Below are positions 14,627-23,196 of a stretch of DNA of 64,000 nucleotides, in pieces. The stretch comes from CAVTRI01 sp963737075 (GTDB lineage: Bacteria > Actinomycetota > Acidimicrobiia > Acidimicrobiales > Palsa-688). How positions within the stretch are numbered: position 1 is the stretch's first letter; the number at the start of each line of letters is the position of its first letter. The stretch spans positions 1,674,001 to 1,738,000 of the forward strand of contig CAVTRI010000001.1 of the NCBI GenBank assembly GCA_963737075.1, given 5' to 3'. Made by a program: the position numbers and the translations under genes. Below the pieces are notes generated by a model. That model was not told where the DNA came from and did not search any database. It saw only the letters and a list, made by a program, of their open reading frames with translations.

Positions 14627-16654
14627 TTGGCGTGGATGCGCATGATGGGGGCAGAGTCGGTGGCCTACCACCGGCGCACCGTCGCCGAACGGGCCGACGA
14701 CTACCCAGGTATGGCCCTCGCCTACTACGCGTCGAGGGGCGAGACCCCGCTGCGCTGGGGCGGCACCGGCGCCAGAGCGCTGGGCTTGGCTGGGCCGGTC
14801 ACGCCGGAGGCGTATGAGGCGATGTTCGGGCCGGGCGGCGCCCGCCATCCGGAGTCCGGGGAGCGCCTGGTACGGGCCCGCCGGCCGGGCATGGAGCTGG
14901 TGATCTCGGCCCACAAGAGTGTCGCCGAGTTGGGGGTGATGGGCCGGGCCGAGCACATGCATCAGATCATGGACGCCGAGCGCGATACCACCCTCGCCTA
15001 CCTAGACCAGGTCACCCGCACCACCGGCGGCCGGCGTGGTCGGGTCGCGGCGGCGACCGCTACCGGCGGGGTGATCTACGCCCACACAAGACACGCCACC
15101 TCCCGGGCCGGGGACCCCTGCCCGCACGACCATGTGCTGGTGGCCAACGTGGTGGAGATGAAAGATGGGCGGGGTGGGTGGAAGGCCGCGGACACGGTGT
15201 TGTGGCGGGAGCATCTGCACGCCGCCACCATGGTCGGGAGGGTCGCCGCGGCCCGCGTCGCGGTCGACTTGGGGTACGCGACCGAGGCCGATCCGGGCCC
15301 GTCAGGAAGGTTGCGGCACTGGCGGATCGCCGGCGTCCCAGACGACGTGATCGATATTCACTCGAAGCGTTCGGCGGAGATTTCCGCCGAGTGCGAACGC
15401 CGGGGGGACACCTCGTCGCGGGCCCGGGCGGTGGCCGCCCGCACTACCCGCCAGGCCAAAGAGCACGGGGTGGAGGGGGAGCTGGCCGAGCGGTGGCGGG
15501 CCGAGTTGGCGTCCATCGGCTGGCCCGTGGAGCGGCTCACCGAGGCCGTCGACCGCGCCGCCCAGCAGGCCGGAGCGACCCCGAGACAGACCCTGAAGGG
15601 GGCTCGGCGGATGCTCGGCGAGGTGCTGTCGGCCGACGGGGAGCTGGCCAGGCGGAAGGTGTTCGCCCGCCGCCATGTGCTGGTGGAGCTGGCTCCCTAC
15701 CTGTTTGGCCGGGAGCCCCGAGCCCTCGACCTGCTGGTCGAGCGGGCCCTCCAAGACCCTGAAGTCATCCCCCTCGTGGGCGTGGCTGGCGCCCGCGAAC
15801 AACACCACGCGCTCGCCTCGGTGCTGGCTACCGAGCAGGCCATCGCCGGCGCCATCGGCCGCCAACTGGAGCGCCGGGATGCGCCCACCTCTTCGCCTGC
15901 TGCGGTCGACCAGGCCATCGTTGCTGCCGAGCGGTGCGTCGGCGCGAAGTTGTCTGTCGAGCACCGCCGGGCCGTCGAGCGCATCTGTTTGTCGGGGCGG
16001 GGTGCGGAGCTGATCGTGGGCGTGGCGGGGTCGGGGAAGACGACGATGCTGGCCGTGGTCGCGGCGGCGTATGAGGCGTCGGAGCATCGGGTGGTCGGCA
16101 CCGCCACCTCCGGCCAGGCCGCCCGCACCTTGGGCAAGGAAGGCGAAGTTGGCGAGGCGCGGACGTTGGCCAGCCTGCTGTGGCGCCTCGACCACCAGCA
16201 GCTCACGCTCGACGAGCGAACCGTGGTCATTTTGGACGAGGTCGGGATGACCGAGGACGCCCACCTGGTCGCACTGGCTGCCCACATCCAAGCGGCGGGG
16301 GCCAAGCTGGTGCTGGTCGGCGACCACCACCAGCTCGGTGCGGTAGGCCCCGGCGGCGCCCTCGCGGCCCTGGTCCGCCGCCACCCCGAACTGGTCCACC
16401 ACCTCACGGAGAACCGCCGCCAACACGACCCGGCCGAACGCCAAACGCTGGCCGAGCTGCGCGACGGCGACGTCATGAAAGCCGTCGCCTGGTACCAGCG
16501 CAACGGCCGCATCCACCCCCTCTCCGACCGCGACGACGCCCTCCGACACGCCGTCGACGCGTGGGCCACCGACGTCGCCGCCGGCCGCGACACCGGTCTA
16601 TATGCGTGGCGGCGGGCCAACGTCACGGCCCTCAACCAGTGGGCCCGAACGTGA
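14627..16654 (+). CDS. MobF relaxase with helicase domain, first part (ends at TGA)
   Basis: A 675-residue TrwC/TraI-type protein that would nick and unwind element DNA for conjugative mobilization. The N-terminal part (AESVAYHRRTVAERADDYPG) has Tyr residues in the relaxase region. The metal-binding His residues lie near PCPHDHVLVANVVE (His167, His169). The SF1 helicase follows, with Walker A GVAGSGKTT at about 465-473 and Walker B VVILDEVGM at about 535. TTG at 14627 was chosen because a strong GGAGGAGGT lies 7 bases before it, and the same arrangement survives in element A. A TGA at 16652 cuts the frame before the last helicase motifs; the rest continues in the same frame at 16655. Confidence 0.85.
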   Translation: MAWMRMMGAESVAYHRRTVAERADDYPGMALAYYASRGETPLRWGGTGARALGLAGPVTPEAYEAMFGPGGARHPESGERLVRARRPGMELVISAHKSVAELGVMGRAEHMHQIMDAERDTTLAYLDQVTRTTGGRRGRVAAATATGGVIYAHTRHATSRAGDPCPHDHVLVANVVEMKDGRGGWKAADTVLWREHLHAATMVGRVAAARVAVDLGYATEADPGPSGRLRHWRIAGVPDDVIDIHSKRSAEISAECERRGDTSSRARAVAARTTRQAKEHGVEGELAERWRAELASIGWPVERLTEAVDRAAQQAGATPRQTLKGARRMLGEVLSADGELARRKVFARRHVLVELAPYLFGREPRALDLLVERALQDPEVIPLVGVAGAREQHHALASVLATEQAIAGAIGRQLERRDAPTSSPAAVDQAIVAAERCVGAKLSVEHRRAVERICLSGRGAELIVGVAGSGKTTMLAVVAAAYEASEHRVVGTATSGQAARTLGKEGEVGEARTLASLLWRLDHQQLTLDERTVVILDEVGMTEDAHLVALAAHIQAAGAKLVLVGDHHQLGAVGPGGALAALVRRHPELVHHLTENRRQHDPAERQTLAELRDGDVMKAVAWYQRNGRIHPLSDRDDALRHAVDAWATDVAAGRDTGLYAWRRANVTALNQWART

Positions 16655-17815
16655 ATGGAAACCACCGGTCGGCTCACCGGCCCCCAGCTGACCTGCCCCG
16701 GCGGCAACGCCTACCGGGCCGGCGACCACGTCGTCACCCTCGCCCCCGGACCGAACGGCACCCTCGTCACCTCCCAACCGGCCGTCATCGCGGCGGTCGA
16801 CACCCACCGGGGCACACTCACGCTGCGGACCGACGACGGCCAGCAGGTCCAGCTGGACAGAGAGGACGCGGGGGCGGACCGTCTCGGCTACGGGTATGCC
16901 ACCACGGTTCATCGCGGCCAAGGCGCGACGAACGGGCGGGCCCATCTGTTCGCCGACGGCGGCGGCCGCGAACTGGCCTACGTGGCCATGAGCCGCGCCA
17001 AAGAGTCCACCCACATCTGGACCGTCGCTGACGACCTGCCGCAGGCGGTCGACGATCTGCGCCGGGACTGGTCCACCCGCCGCACCCCGCTCTGGGCCAT
17101 CGATACCGCCCTCCCCGACCCCGCCTCCCTCAACAGCGGGCAATTCCGGGCTCTCCCGTCAGGCCAGCAGGCCCGCATCGCCGCCCTCCTCCATGCCGAA
17201 AAAGCCACCACTGGCCGTGCTGTCACTGGTGTCCGACTGCCGGACCGGGCCGCCACCCTCGGCCAGGCCGAACAGGTGCTGGAATCGGCCCGCAGAGCCC
17301 GGGCCGACCTCGATCACGGCGGCGGGGTATGGGCCAGCACCGAAGCCGGACAAGCGGTCCGGGACCTGGCCGTAGCCAGGGCAGAACGGGAGCGGGCCGA
17401 GTGGAACGCCGAGCATGGCGGCCGCTGGCGGGACCGCCACGGAGCGAGGAAAGAGGCGGCGCACTGGGCGGCACAAGAAGCCGACGCCCAAGCCCGCTGG
17501 CAGACCCACGCCGCCCCGGAGAGGGCCAGACTCGACCACGACATCGCCCGCCACCAGGCCGCTTTGGAGGGCACCGCCCAACAGTTGGAACGGCGCAAAG
17601 CGGCCACCACCGCCGTCCGCGACCACGGTTTCGAGGCGCAGCGCCACGCCACCAATCTGGCCGCACGCCTCGACGCCCACCGCGACCACATCGACGGCCT
17701 CCCGTCAGCCGCGGAGATCCGCAGAGCAGCCACGCGCCAACAGCAACCGCGGGACGTCACGCGCGCCTGGCCCCACGAACCACCTACGGTGCGGCCGCCC
17801 GGCCCCGAGCTGTAG
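16655..17815 (+). CDS. MobF relaxase-helicase, C-terminal part (after TGA)
   Basis: 386 residues in the same frame as the preceding gene and directly after its TGA, starting with ATG (TGAATG). It carries the final helicase motifs GYGYATTVHRGQGATN and LAYVAMSRAKESTHIW, followed by a long Ala/Arg/Glu-rich helical tail probably forming coiled coil (residues about 180-350). The relaxase remnant of element A has these parts in one gene, so the TGA is most simply a nonsense change, for example CGA to TGA. Reinitiation at the adjoining ATG could still yield two chains; no Shine-Dalgarno sequence is evident. Confidence 0.8.
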   Translation: METTGRLTGPQLTCPGGNAYRAGDHVVTLAPGPNGTLVTSQPAVIAAVDTHRGTLTLRTDDGQQVQLDREDAGADRLGYGYATTVHRGQGATNGRAHLFADGGGRELAYVAMSRAKESTHIWTVADDLPQAVDDLRRDWSTRRTPLWAIDTALPDPASLNSGQFRALPSGQQARIAALLHAEKATTGRAVTGVRLPDRAATLGQAEQVLESARRARADLDHGGGVWASTEAGQAVRDLAVARAERERAEWNAEHGGRWRDRHGARKEAAHWAAQEADAQARWQTHAAPERARLDHDIARHQAALEGTAQQLERRKAATTAVRDHGFEAQRHATNLAARLDAHRDHIDGLPSAAEIRRAATRQQQPRDVTRAWPHEPPTVRPPGPEL

Positions 17816-18044
17816 CTGCCACAGCCGGGACATTCGCAACGGACAGCACCTATCTGACCGGTCTAACAAGCCCTTGGTGAAGTCTCGAAGGTCTGGGCCT
17901 GACCATCAGCCGTCAACCCCGATCATTCACGTCGGTCCGTGATCTGAACGAGCGGATCCGCGAAAACGCCCTCCCGGTAGGGATACTGCGCTTGCTGAAG
18001 GCGTAAAGAACCGGAACCAGGAGCGCAATTCTGAGGTGTACGCC

Positions 18045-18540
18045 ACCAGCACGATCAGGGTGAGGGTGGAATCCGGTCGGGAGGTGGCGGTGGCCCCAGG
18101 TCGGCTTGCACGCTCTTGGCCGCTTTGCGGACCGTTTGGGGCTGGGTGATTTTCTGTCGTCGCGTGTCCCGATCATGTCGGAGCGGCGGCCGGTTCATGA
18201 TCGGGGGAAGGTGCTGGGGCAGGCCATGTTGATGATGGCGGGCGGCGGGGAAGCGTGCAGCGACATCGAGAGGCTTCGAGCTCAGCCGGCGCTGTTCGGC
18301 GAGGTGCCGTGGACTCCACTTTGTATCGGACGTTCTTCGAGCTCTAGCTGACGACGGTGGCCGGCCTGTGGGAAGCGAGGTCCCAAGCCCGGTCGCGGGT
18401 GTCTCGCTCGGCGGTCACGACGGGAACCGACCCGGTGATCTTGGACATCGACAGCTCGCTGCACGAGGTCCACTCCGAACACAGAGAACAGGCCGCCCCC
18501 ACCCCAGGCCAAAATACGGCCCGGGGGCGCGCCTCCTCTA
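18045..18540 (+). pseudogene. IS1380-family transposase remnant, N-terminal part
   Basis: The reading LHALGRFADRLGLGDFLSSR, then DRGKVLGQAMLMMAGGGEAC and DIERLRAQPALFG, and after a 1-base shift DSTLYRTFFEL, LTTVAGLWEARSQARS and DPVILDIDSSLHEVHSE, follows the N-terminal third of IS1380-type DDE transposases, including the Asp of LDID. A frameshift near 18311, a TAG near 18346 and loss of the rest show it is dead. The match ends where the sulfatase gene's 3' end begins. Terminal inverted repeats were not identified. Confidence 0.75.
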
Positions 18541-21441
18541 GGCGCTGATCCCCTGCGCGACGGCGGTGTGCGCGGCGGTCTCATGAAGTGCTTCCTCGTG
18601 TTCGTGGATCGCCGGCTTGAGGTCGAACACGACCTGCTCGACGGTTCCAGTGAACGCGTACGGAGCCTTGTCCTTGTAGGCGCGGTCCACGACCAAACCG
18701 TTGTCGCGGCCGACGTCCATGCCGGCGTAGGCCGAGAAGCGGACGGCGATGGTGCGGTCCATCCGGCCCTCGCCGACCTGCTCGTCGTTGGCGTACAGCG
18801 AGACGGTGCCTCCGGTGCCGGGCTTGGGCTCGTCGGCCTCGAACGTCATCCGGACCATGATCTCGCCGGTGGGGAGCGGGTTGGTTGAGACTTGCTTGTA
18901 GTGCTCCACGCCCATCATCGAATAGCTATGGCGCAGGTGACCCTGTTCATCCACCCAGAGCGAGAAGCCGCCCATCTCGTCGGCCTCGGCGACGATCACC
19001 CCCTCGGCGCCGCCGTCCGGGATGACGAGCTTGGCTTCGATCGCGTAGCTGCGGCCGTAGATGCGCGGGATCATGCCCGAGGCGACGTTCTCCACATCCT
19101 CGTAGAACGTGTACCGGGTGATCGTGGGCAGCGGGGGCAGGATGCCGAAAAAGACGGACATTGCCCCGAGCAGCGGCAGCACCTTGTTTGCTTCAGCCTC
19201 CTGCCAGAAAAGGTCCTTCAGTTCCGCGAGCTTCTCGGGGTGCGCGGCGGCGAGGTTCTTGGACTGGGTGAAGTCGTCGGGGAGGTAGTACAGCTCCCAG
19301 GTGTCCTGCTCGGGGTCGTACTTCCCGGGCGCGAACCTTGCGATCGTCGGCGCGGTCAGGTCCCAGGGGTCCCGGTCGAGCCTGCACGCGGCCCACCAGC
19401 CGTCCTTGTAGATCGCCCGGTTGCCGAGGATCTCGAAGTACTGCACCGTGTGGCGCTCGGGAGCATCCGCGTCGTCGAACGTGTACAGGAAGCTGGTGCC
19501 ATCCATCGGCTGCTGCTCGATCCCGTCCACCACTCTCGCGGCCGGCAGCCCCGCCGCCTCGAGGATCGTCGGGCCTACGTCGATGCAGTGGGTGAACTGC
19601 GACCGCAGTCCGCCCTTGCCCTTGATTCGCCTCGGCCAGGAGACGACCATCCCGTTGCGTGTGCCGCCGAGGTGCGAGGCCACCTGCTTTCCCCATTGAA
19701 ACGGCGCGTTGCCGGCCCAGGCCCAGGCCGACGCGTAATGCGGCGCGGTGGCGTCGGTGCCCCAAGCGTCCAGTCCCCCGTACTGGTCGATCAGCGACAG
19801 CTGCTGCTCGGGTGTGAGCGGGATTCCATTCTGGAACGTGAGCTCGTTGAACGAGCCGGTGATCGAGCCTTCCATGCTCGCGCCATTGTCGCCGAAGACG
19901 TAGATCACGAGCGTGTCGTCGAGCTCGCCCATGTGCTCGATCGCGTCGAGCAAGCGGCCGACGTTCCAGTCGGTGTTCTCCTGGAATCCGGCGTACACCT
20001 CCATCTGGCGGGCGTACAGCTTCCGCTCGTTCTCGGACAGCGACTCCCACGCCGGCAATGCATCTGGGCGCGGGGTCAGCTTGGCGTCGGCCGGGATCAC
20101 GCCGAGTCGCTTTTGGCGCTCGAACGTCTCCTCGCGCAGCTTGTCCCAGCCCTGGTCGAACCTCCCTCGGTACTTCTCGCTCCACTCCAACGGCACTTGG
20201 TGGGGCGCGTGGGCGCACCCGGTGGAGTAGTACATAAACCATGGCTTGGTCCGGTCCTGGGCCCGCACCGCGTGGAGCCACCTGACCGCTTGGTCGGTCA
20301 AGTCGTCCGGGAGGTAGTACTGCTCGCCGTCCTTGCCCTCGGGAACACCGAGCACGCTGTTGTCCTGCTGGATCACCGGGTCGTACTGGCCCGCCTCGCC
20401 ACCGAGGAAGCCCCAGAAATGGTCGAACCCCCACCCGCTGGGCCACCGGTCGAACGGTCCTGCCGCGCCCTGCACGTTGTCTGGGGTCAGGTGCCACTTC
20501 CCGAACCCGGCAGTGGTGTAGCCGTTTCCCTGGAGCAAGCGAACGACCGGCGCGCAGTCCTTCGGCACTGCCGCCGAGTAGCCGGGGAACGGTCCCGGCA
20601 GCTCCCCGATCGATCCGAAGCCGACCCGATGGTGGTTCCGGCCCGTCAGCATTGCGGCGCGTGTGGGCGAGCACACCGCGGTCACGTGGAAGGCGTTGTA
20701 GCGCAGGCCCGCGTCACCGACGCGGGTCATGTTCGGCGTCGCCACCGGCCCCCCGAACGTGTCGGGATTCCCGAACCCCGAGTCGTCGATCAGGACCACC
20801 AGCACGTTCGGAGCGCCTTCGGGTGGCTTAGGCGTCATCTGGATCGTCCAGTCAGCCACCGACTGATCGATCGTGCGCCCGATCGTGCCACCGAAGTTCG
20901 GATCTGGGATCGGCAGCACGGTGCGATCCGGACTGAACTTGCCCATCGCCTCCGCAAGCGAGTCCTTCAGCGCCGCCGTCCCCGACTTGTCAGTCTGCAC
21001 AACCGATTTCAGCATCGACCCAGACAGCGGCTGCTCGACGGCGAGCCGCTGCTCGTCGTCGAACACCGCGATGATCCCCGCTGAGCCGGGCGGCAGGTTT
21101 TCGCCGAGCTTGTCGTGGAGCTCGTGCGCCACCCGATGCTGCACGAACTTGCCGATCACCCCGCCTGCCGCCGCGCCGACCGCCGCCGACGCGAGCAGCG
21201 GCGGTGCGAACAGACCCACGGCCAACCCCACGCCGCCGCCCCACCCAAGTCCCTTCCGGCCGAGATGGTCGCCGGTCTGCCGAACGCTGACGCTGCCATC
21301 CGCCTCGTGCGTGACGAGGATGACGCCCTCGATCTCGACTTCCTCGTCCTTGACGAGCGCGACGAGCCTCTCGAAGTCCTCGGTGGCAGTGGCAACGTCC
21401 CCGTATCCCGCTACGAGCACGTCGGTCGGTGCGTCAGCCAT
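18538..21441 (-). CDS. DUF1269-arylsulfatase fusion protein
   Basis: A 967-residue protein. Residues about 1-170 are a DUF1269-like domain (VLVAGYGDVATATEDFERLV, then a glycine-rich hydrophobic stretch of one or two membrane segments around WGGGVGLAVGLFAPPLLAS). From about 215 it is an alkaline-phosphatase-fold sulfatase: NVLVVLIDDSGFG (metal Asp pair), CSPTRAAMLTGRNHH with Cys257 as the formylglycine precursor, GKWHL, and the late DNGAS metal site. The C-terminal 200 residues are a beta-rich accessory region as in large bacterial arylsulfatases. It would hydrolyse sulfate esters, perhaps membrane-tethered. Start ATG 21441 follows GGAAGGA. A maturation enzyme is not seen in the window. Confidence 0.88.
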   Translation of the reverse strand: MADAPTDVLVAGYGDVATATEDFERLVALVKDEEVEIEGVILVTHEADGSVSVRQTGDHLGRKGLGWGGGVGLAVGLFAPPLLASAAVGAAAGGVIGKFVQHRVAHELHDKLGENLPPGSAGIIAVFDDEQRLAVEQPLSGSMLKSVVQTDKSGTAALKDSLAEAMGKFSPDRTVLPIPDPNFGGTIGRTIDQSVADWTIQMTPKPPEGAPNVLVVLIDDSGFGNPDTFGGPVATPNMTRVGDAGLRYNAFHVTAVCSPTRAAMLTGRNHHRVGFGSIGELPGPFPGYSAAVPKDCAPVVRLLQGNGYTTAGFGKWHLTPDNVQGAAGPFDRWPSGWGFDHFWGFLGGEAGQYDPVIQQDNSVLGVPEGKDGEQYYLPDDLTDQAVRWLHAVRAQDRTKPWFMYYSTGCAHAPHQVPLEWSEKYRGRFDQGWDKLREETFERQKRLGVIPADAKLTPRPDALPAWESLSENERKLYARQMEVYAGFQENTDWNVGRLLDAIEHMGELDDTLVIYVFGDNGASMEGSITGSFNELTFQNGIPLTPEQQLSLIDQYGGLDAWGTDATAPHYASAWAWAGNAPFQWGKQVASHLGGTRNGMVVSWPRRIKGKGGLRSQFTHCIDVGPTILEAAGLPAARVVDGIEQQPMDGTSFLYTFDDADAPERHTVQYFEILGNRAIYKDGWWAACRLDRDPWDLTAPTIARFAPGKYDPEQDTWELYYLPDDFTQSKNLAAAHPEKLAELKDLFWQEAEANKVLPLLGAMSVFFGILPPLPTITRYTFYEDVENVASGMIPRIYGRSYAIEAKLVIPDGGAEGVIVAEADEMGGFSLWVDEQGHLRHSYSMMGVEHYKQVSTNPLPTGEIMVRMTFEADEPKPGTGGTVSLYANDEQVGEGRMDRTIAVRFSAYAGMDVGRDNGLVVDRAYKDKAPYAFTGTVEQVVFDLKPAIHEHEEALHETAAHTAVAQGISA

Positions 21442-21498
21442 CAGTTGGTCCTTCCTTCGAGGATGCTGCAAGTGTTTCGTCCTCCACTCACCTGGGTC

Positions 21499-21517
21499 GT
21501 CACCCCGATCGGGTGAC
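21499..21517. promoter_or_regulatory. Palindrome upstream of sulfatase 1, shared with sulfatase 2
   Basis: GTCACCC-CGATC-GGGTGAC, 58 bases before the sulfatase start. A near copy with compensating end changes lies 84 bases before the second sulfatase at 25629-25647. Candidate operator for a common regulator. Confidence 0.55.
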
Positions 21518-21765
21518 TCCTCCCGCGGCTTAACCAGGAGACGACCCGTAGCAGTGGTTCGATTTGCGCGCGCTAACGCATGCGCACGGCTCGTTGCGCC
21601 CCCGGTGCGCGTCCCGCGCCTGAACAGCTGGACGATCTCGGCGGGCGCACGGGTCCTGGCGAGCAGCGTCATCAGCCGGATCCCTTGGCCGCCGACCCGG
21701 ACGCACTATCAACGGAGGCCAGAATCGTGAGAGCTTCGCTCATCCAACGTTGACTTGCTATCGGA
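21518..21765. other. No gene recognised
   Basis: Upstream region of sulfatase 1 running into the IS5-type remnant. No protein-like frame is seen on either strand. It may hold the sulfatase promoter and residual insertion-sequence DNA. Confidence 0.4.
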
Positions 21766-22146
21766 GTGCTGCCCCTGCTGGAGCCGACCCTGGATGACCT
21801 CGGCGGCCGAGGCATGCTCGCCGAAACCGTGACCATCTGGCTGGACAAAGGCTACGACAGCCACCGCACCCAGGCTCGCCTGGCCGAGCAGGGCATCACC
21901 GACGCCGTCATCGCCCGACGCCGCCGACCGGGTAACGCCGGACCCGCCCCCGCCAAACCCCGCCTCGGGCTCCGCTGGCCGCTGGAGCACACCAACAGTT
22001 GGCTGTCAAACTTCGGGCAACTGCGCCGAAACACCGACCACAAACCCGCTCACCGCATCGCCCAGCTCGCCCTCACCCTTGCCCTCGTAGCCAAGCTCAT
22101 CGACTGGCGAGACCGCTGGTCACCCGCCTCAACCCCTATCCGGTAA
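21766..22146 (+). pseudogene. IS5-family transposase remnant, C-terminal part
   Basis: The frame reads TIWLDKGYDSHRTQARLAEQG, then GLRWPLEHTNSWLSNFGQLR and later LTLALVAKLIDW, which is the C-terminal third of IS5/IS427-type DDE transposases with the catalytic Glu in the RWPLEHTNSW region. The N-terminal two thirds and both ends of the element are missing. It lies between the two sulfatase genes and marks past transposition within element B. Confidence 0.8.
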
Positions 22147-22160
22147 GCCTCTTATCGTTG

Positions 22161-22640
22161 TCACCTCGCAGTTGCTTGGCCTGGCTGAAGGTATGAATGG
22201 TTCGGCCCGACGTTGCTGGTCCCGTTGTGGGTCGGCACGGGGGTAGGGGGACGGAACAGCTGCCGGGGAAGGAGCAAGCTGTCCGCCTTGCTGGTCCCGA
22301 CCTGGAAGGTGGCGCCGTCTGAGGTGGTGAGGGTGGTGACCTGTGGTTCTTCGAGCCTGCGAAGCCGGTGGGCCACCTGTCCAGTAGCAGGAGCCGATTG
22401 CGCCCCGAGGACCCAGACCAGTTCTTCTTTCCACGCCGCGGGCGAGCCGCGATAGGTGAAGACGTCGTGGACCCACAGGCCGTTCCCACGCGACCACCGT
22501 TTGGCGTCAGGGCGACGCACGCGGACAGCAAAGTTACCGGGGCGACGACGCAACGCCCGGTTACGCATGACCAGCACCGAGATCGCTCCAGCGATGAGCC
22601 ACAGAGGGACACCGAGGGCGGCAAGGGCAACCCAAACCAT
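22161..22640 (-). CDS. DUF2550-like single-pass membrane protein
   Basis: A 159-residue protein with an N-terminal membrane segment (WVALAALGVPLWLIAGAISVLV), then a basic stretch RNRALRRRPGNFAVRVRRP. A small beta-rich cytoplasmic domain follows, with WKEELVWVLGAQ and TLTTSDGATFQVGTSKADSL. The order of membrane anchor, RRRPG-type stretch and beta domain resembles DUF2550 proteins of actinobacteria. The function is unknown. It begins from ATG 22640 after a GGAGGTC-type Shine-Dalgarno sequence. It sits between IS debris and the second sulfatase in element B and may be cargo. Confidence 0.5.
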   Translation of the reverse strand: MVWVALAALGVPLWLIAGAISVLVMRNRALRRRPGNFAVRVRRPDAKRWSRGNGLWVHDVFTYRGSPAAWKEELVWVLGAQSAPATGQVAHRLRRLEEPQVTTLTTSDGATFQVGTSKADSLLLPRQLFRPPTPVPTHNGTSNVGPNHSYLQPGQATAR

Positions 22641-22823
22641 GAGGGACCTCCCTTCGGAAGCCTAGCCGGCTACATGAGGTCTCTGGGGTCGATGTGACCG
22701 GCCATTTCGGGTTGGGAGAGACGGCCGGTGGTGGCGTGCGTGAGGAATCCGAGCTGGCTTTCCTCACGGTTGGGGCGCAGACCCAGGCCGCTCGCCCTAC
22801 AAGCCTTCTGCAACGCTTCTCCG

Positions 22824-23015
22824 GCGCTCATCGCGATACGCCGCGTTCAGGCCGAACGCCGGGGACTCGGCTACCTGACCTTCGCCGCTGTGACTCGGCC
22901 GGCAGGGGCCGCCCTCGTCGGCGTCCTCTACGACGGCTTCATCGACACTGCCATCACCTTCACGGTGGTGATGCACTGCCTGGCCTTGCTCCTGCTCGGC
23001 CGCTCGTTGCACGAC
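22824..23015 (+). pseudogene. Possible MFS transporter fragment
   Basis: A stretch reading VQAERRGLGYLTFAAVTRPA, then GAALVGVLYDGF and ITFTVVMHCLALLLLG, resembles two C-terminal membrane helices of major facilitator superfamily transporters. There is no start, no other helices and no conserved gene context. Interpreted as a short remnant. It could be chance coding-like sequence. Confidence 0.3.
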
Positions 23016-23196
23016 CGCAGACCAGTCGCCACCCGCTCAGCGATGGGGCGACCACAAGCTCGAACTCGGCCGCTATCCATTCCTGGAGCACCCCCTTGAG
23101 CACGCCGCGGCGCCTGCGCCGGACCGGAGCTGTAGTTCGCGTGGGCGCGGCCGCTCGCAGTGTCCACCTTCACTCGCGGTGTTCTCGCCCGTGCGG

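Noticed and set aside
16652..16654. Selenocysteine or programmed readthrough at the relaxase TGA
   Set aside because: No stem-loop suited to selenocysteine insertion was evident, relaxases are not selenoproteins, and the element A remnant and family suggest a plain sense codon here.
18892..21084. A 730-codon plus-strand frame opposite the DUF1269-sulfatase gene
   Set aside because: It mirrors the sulfatase in antisense and has no domain-like content; the minus-strand protein has complete sulfatase motifs.
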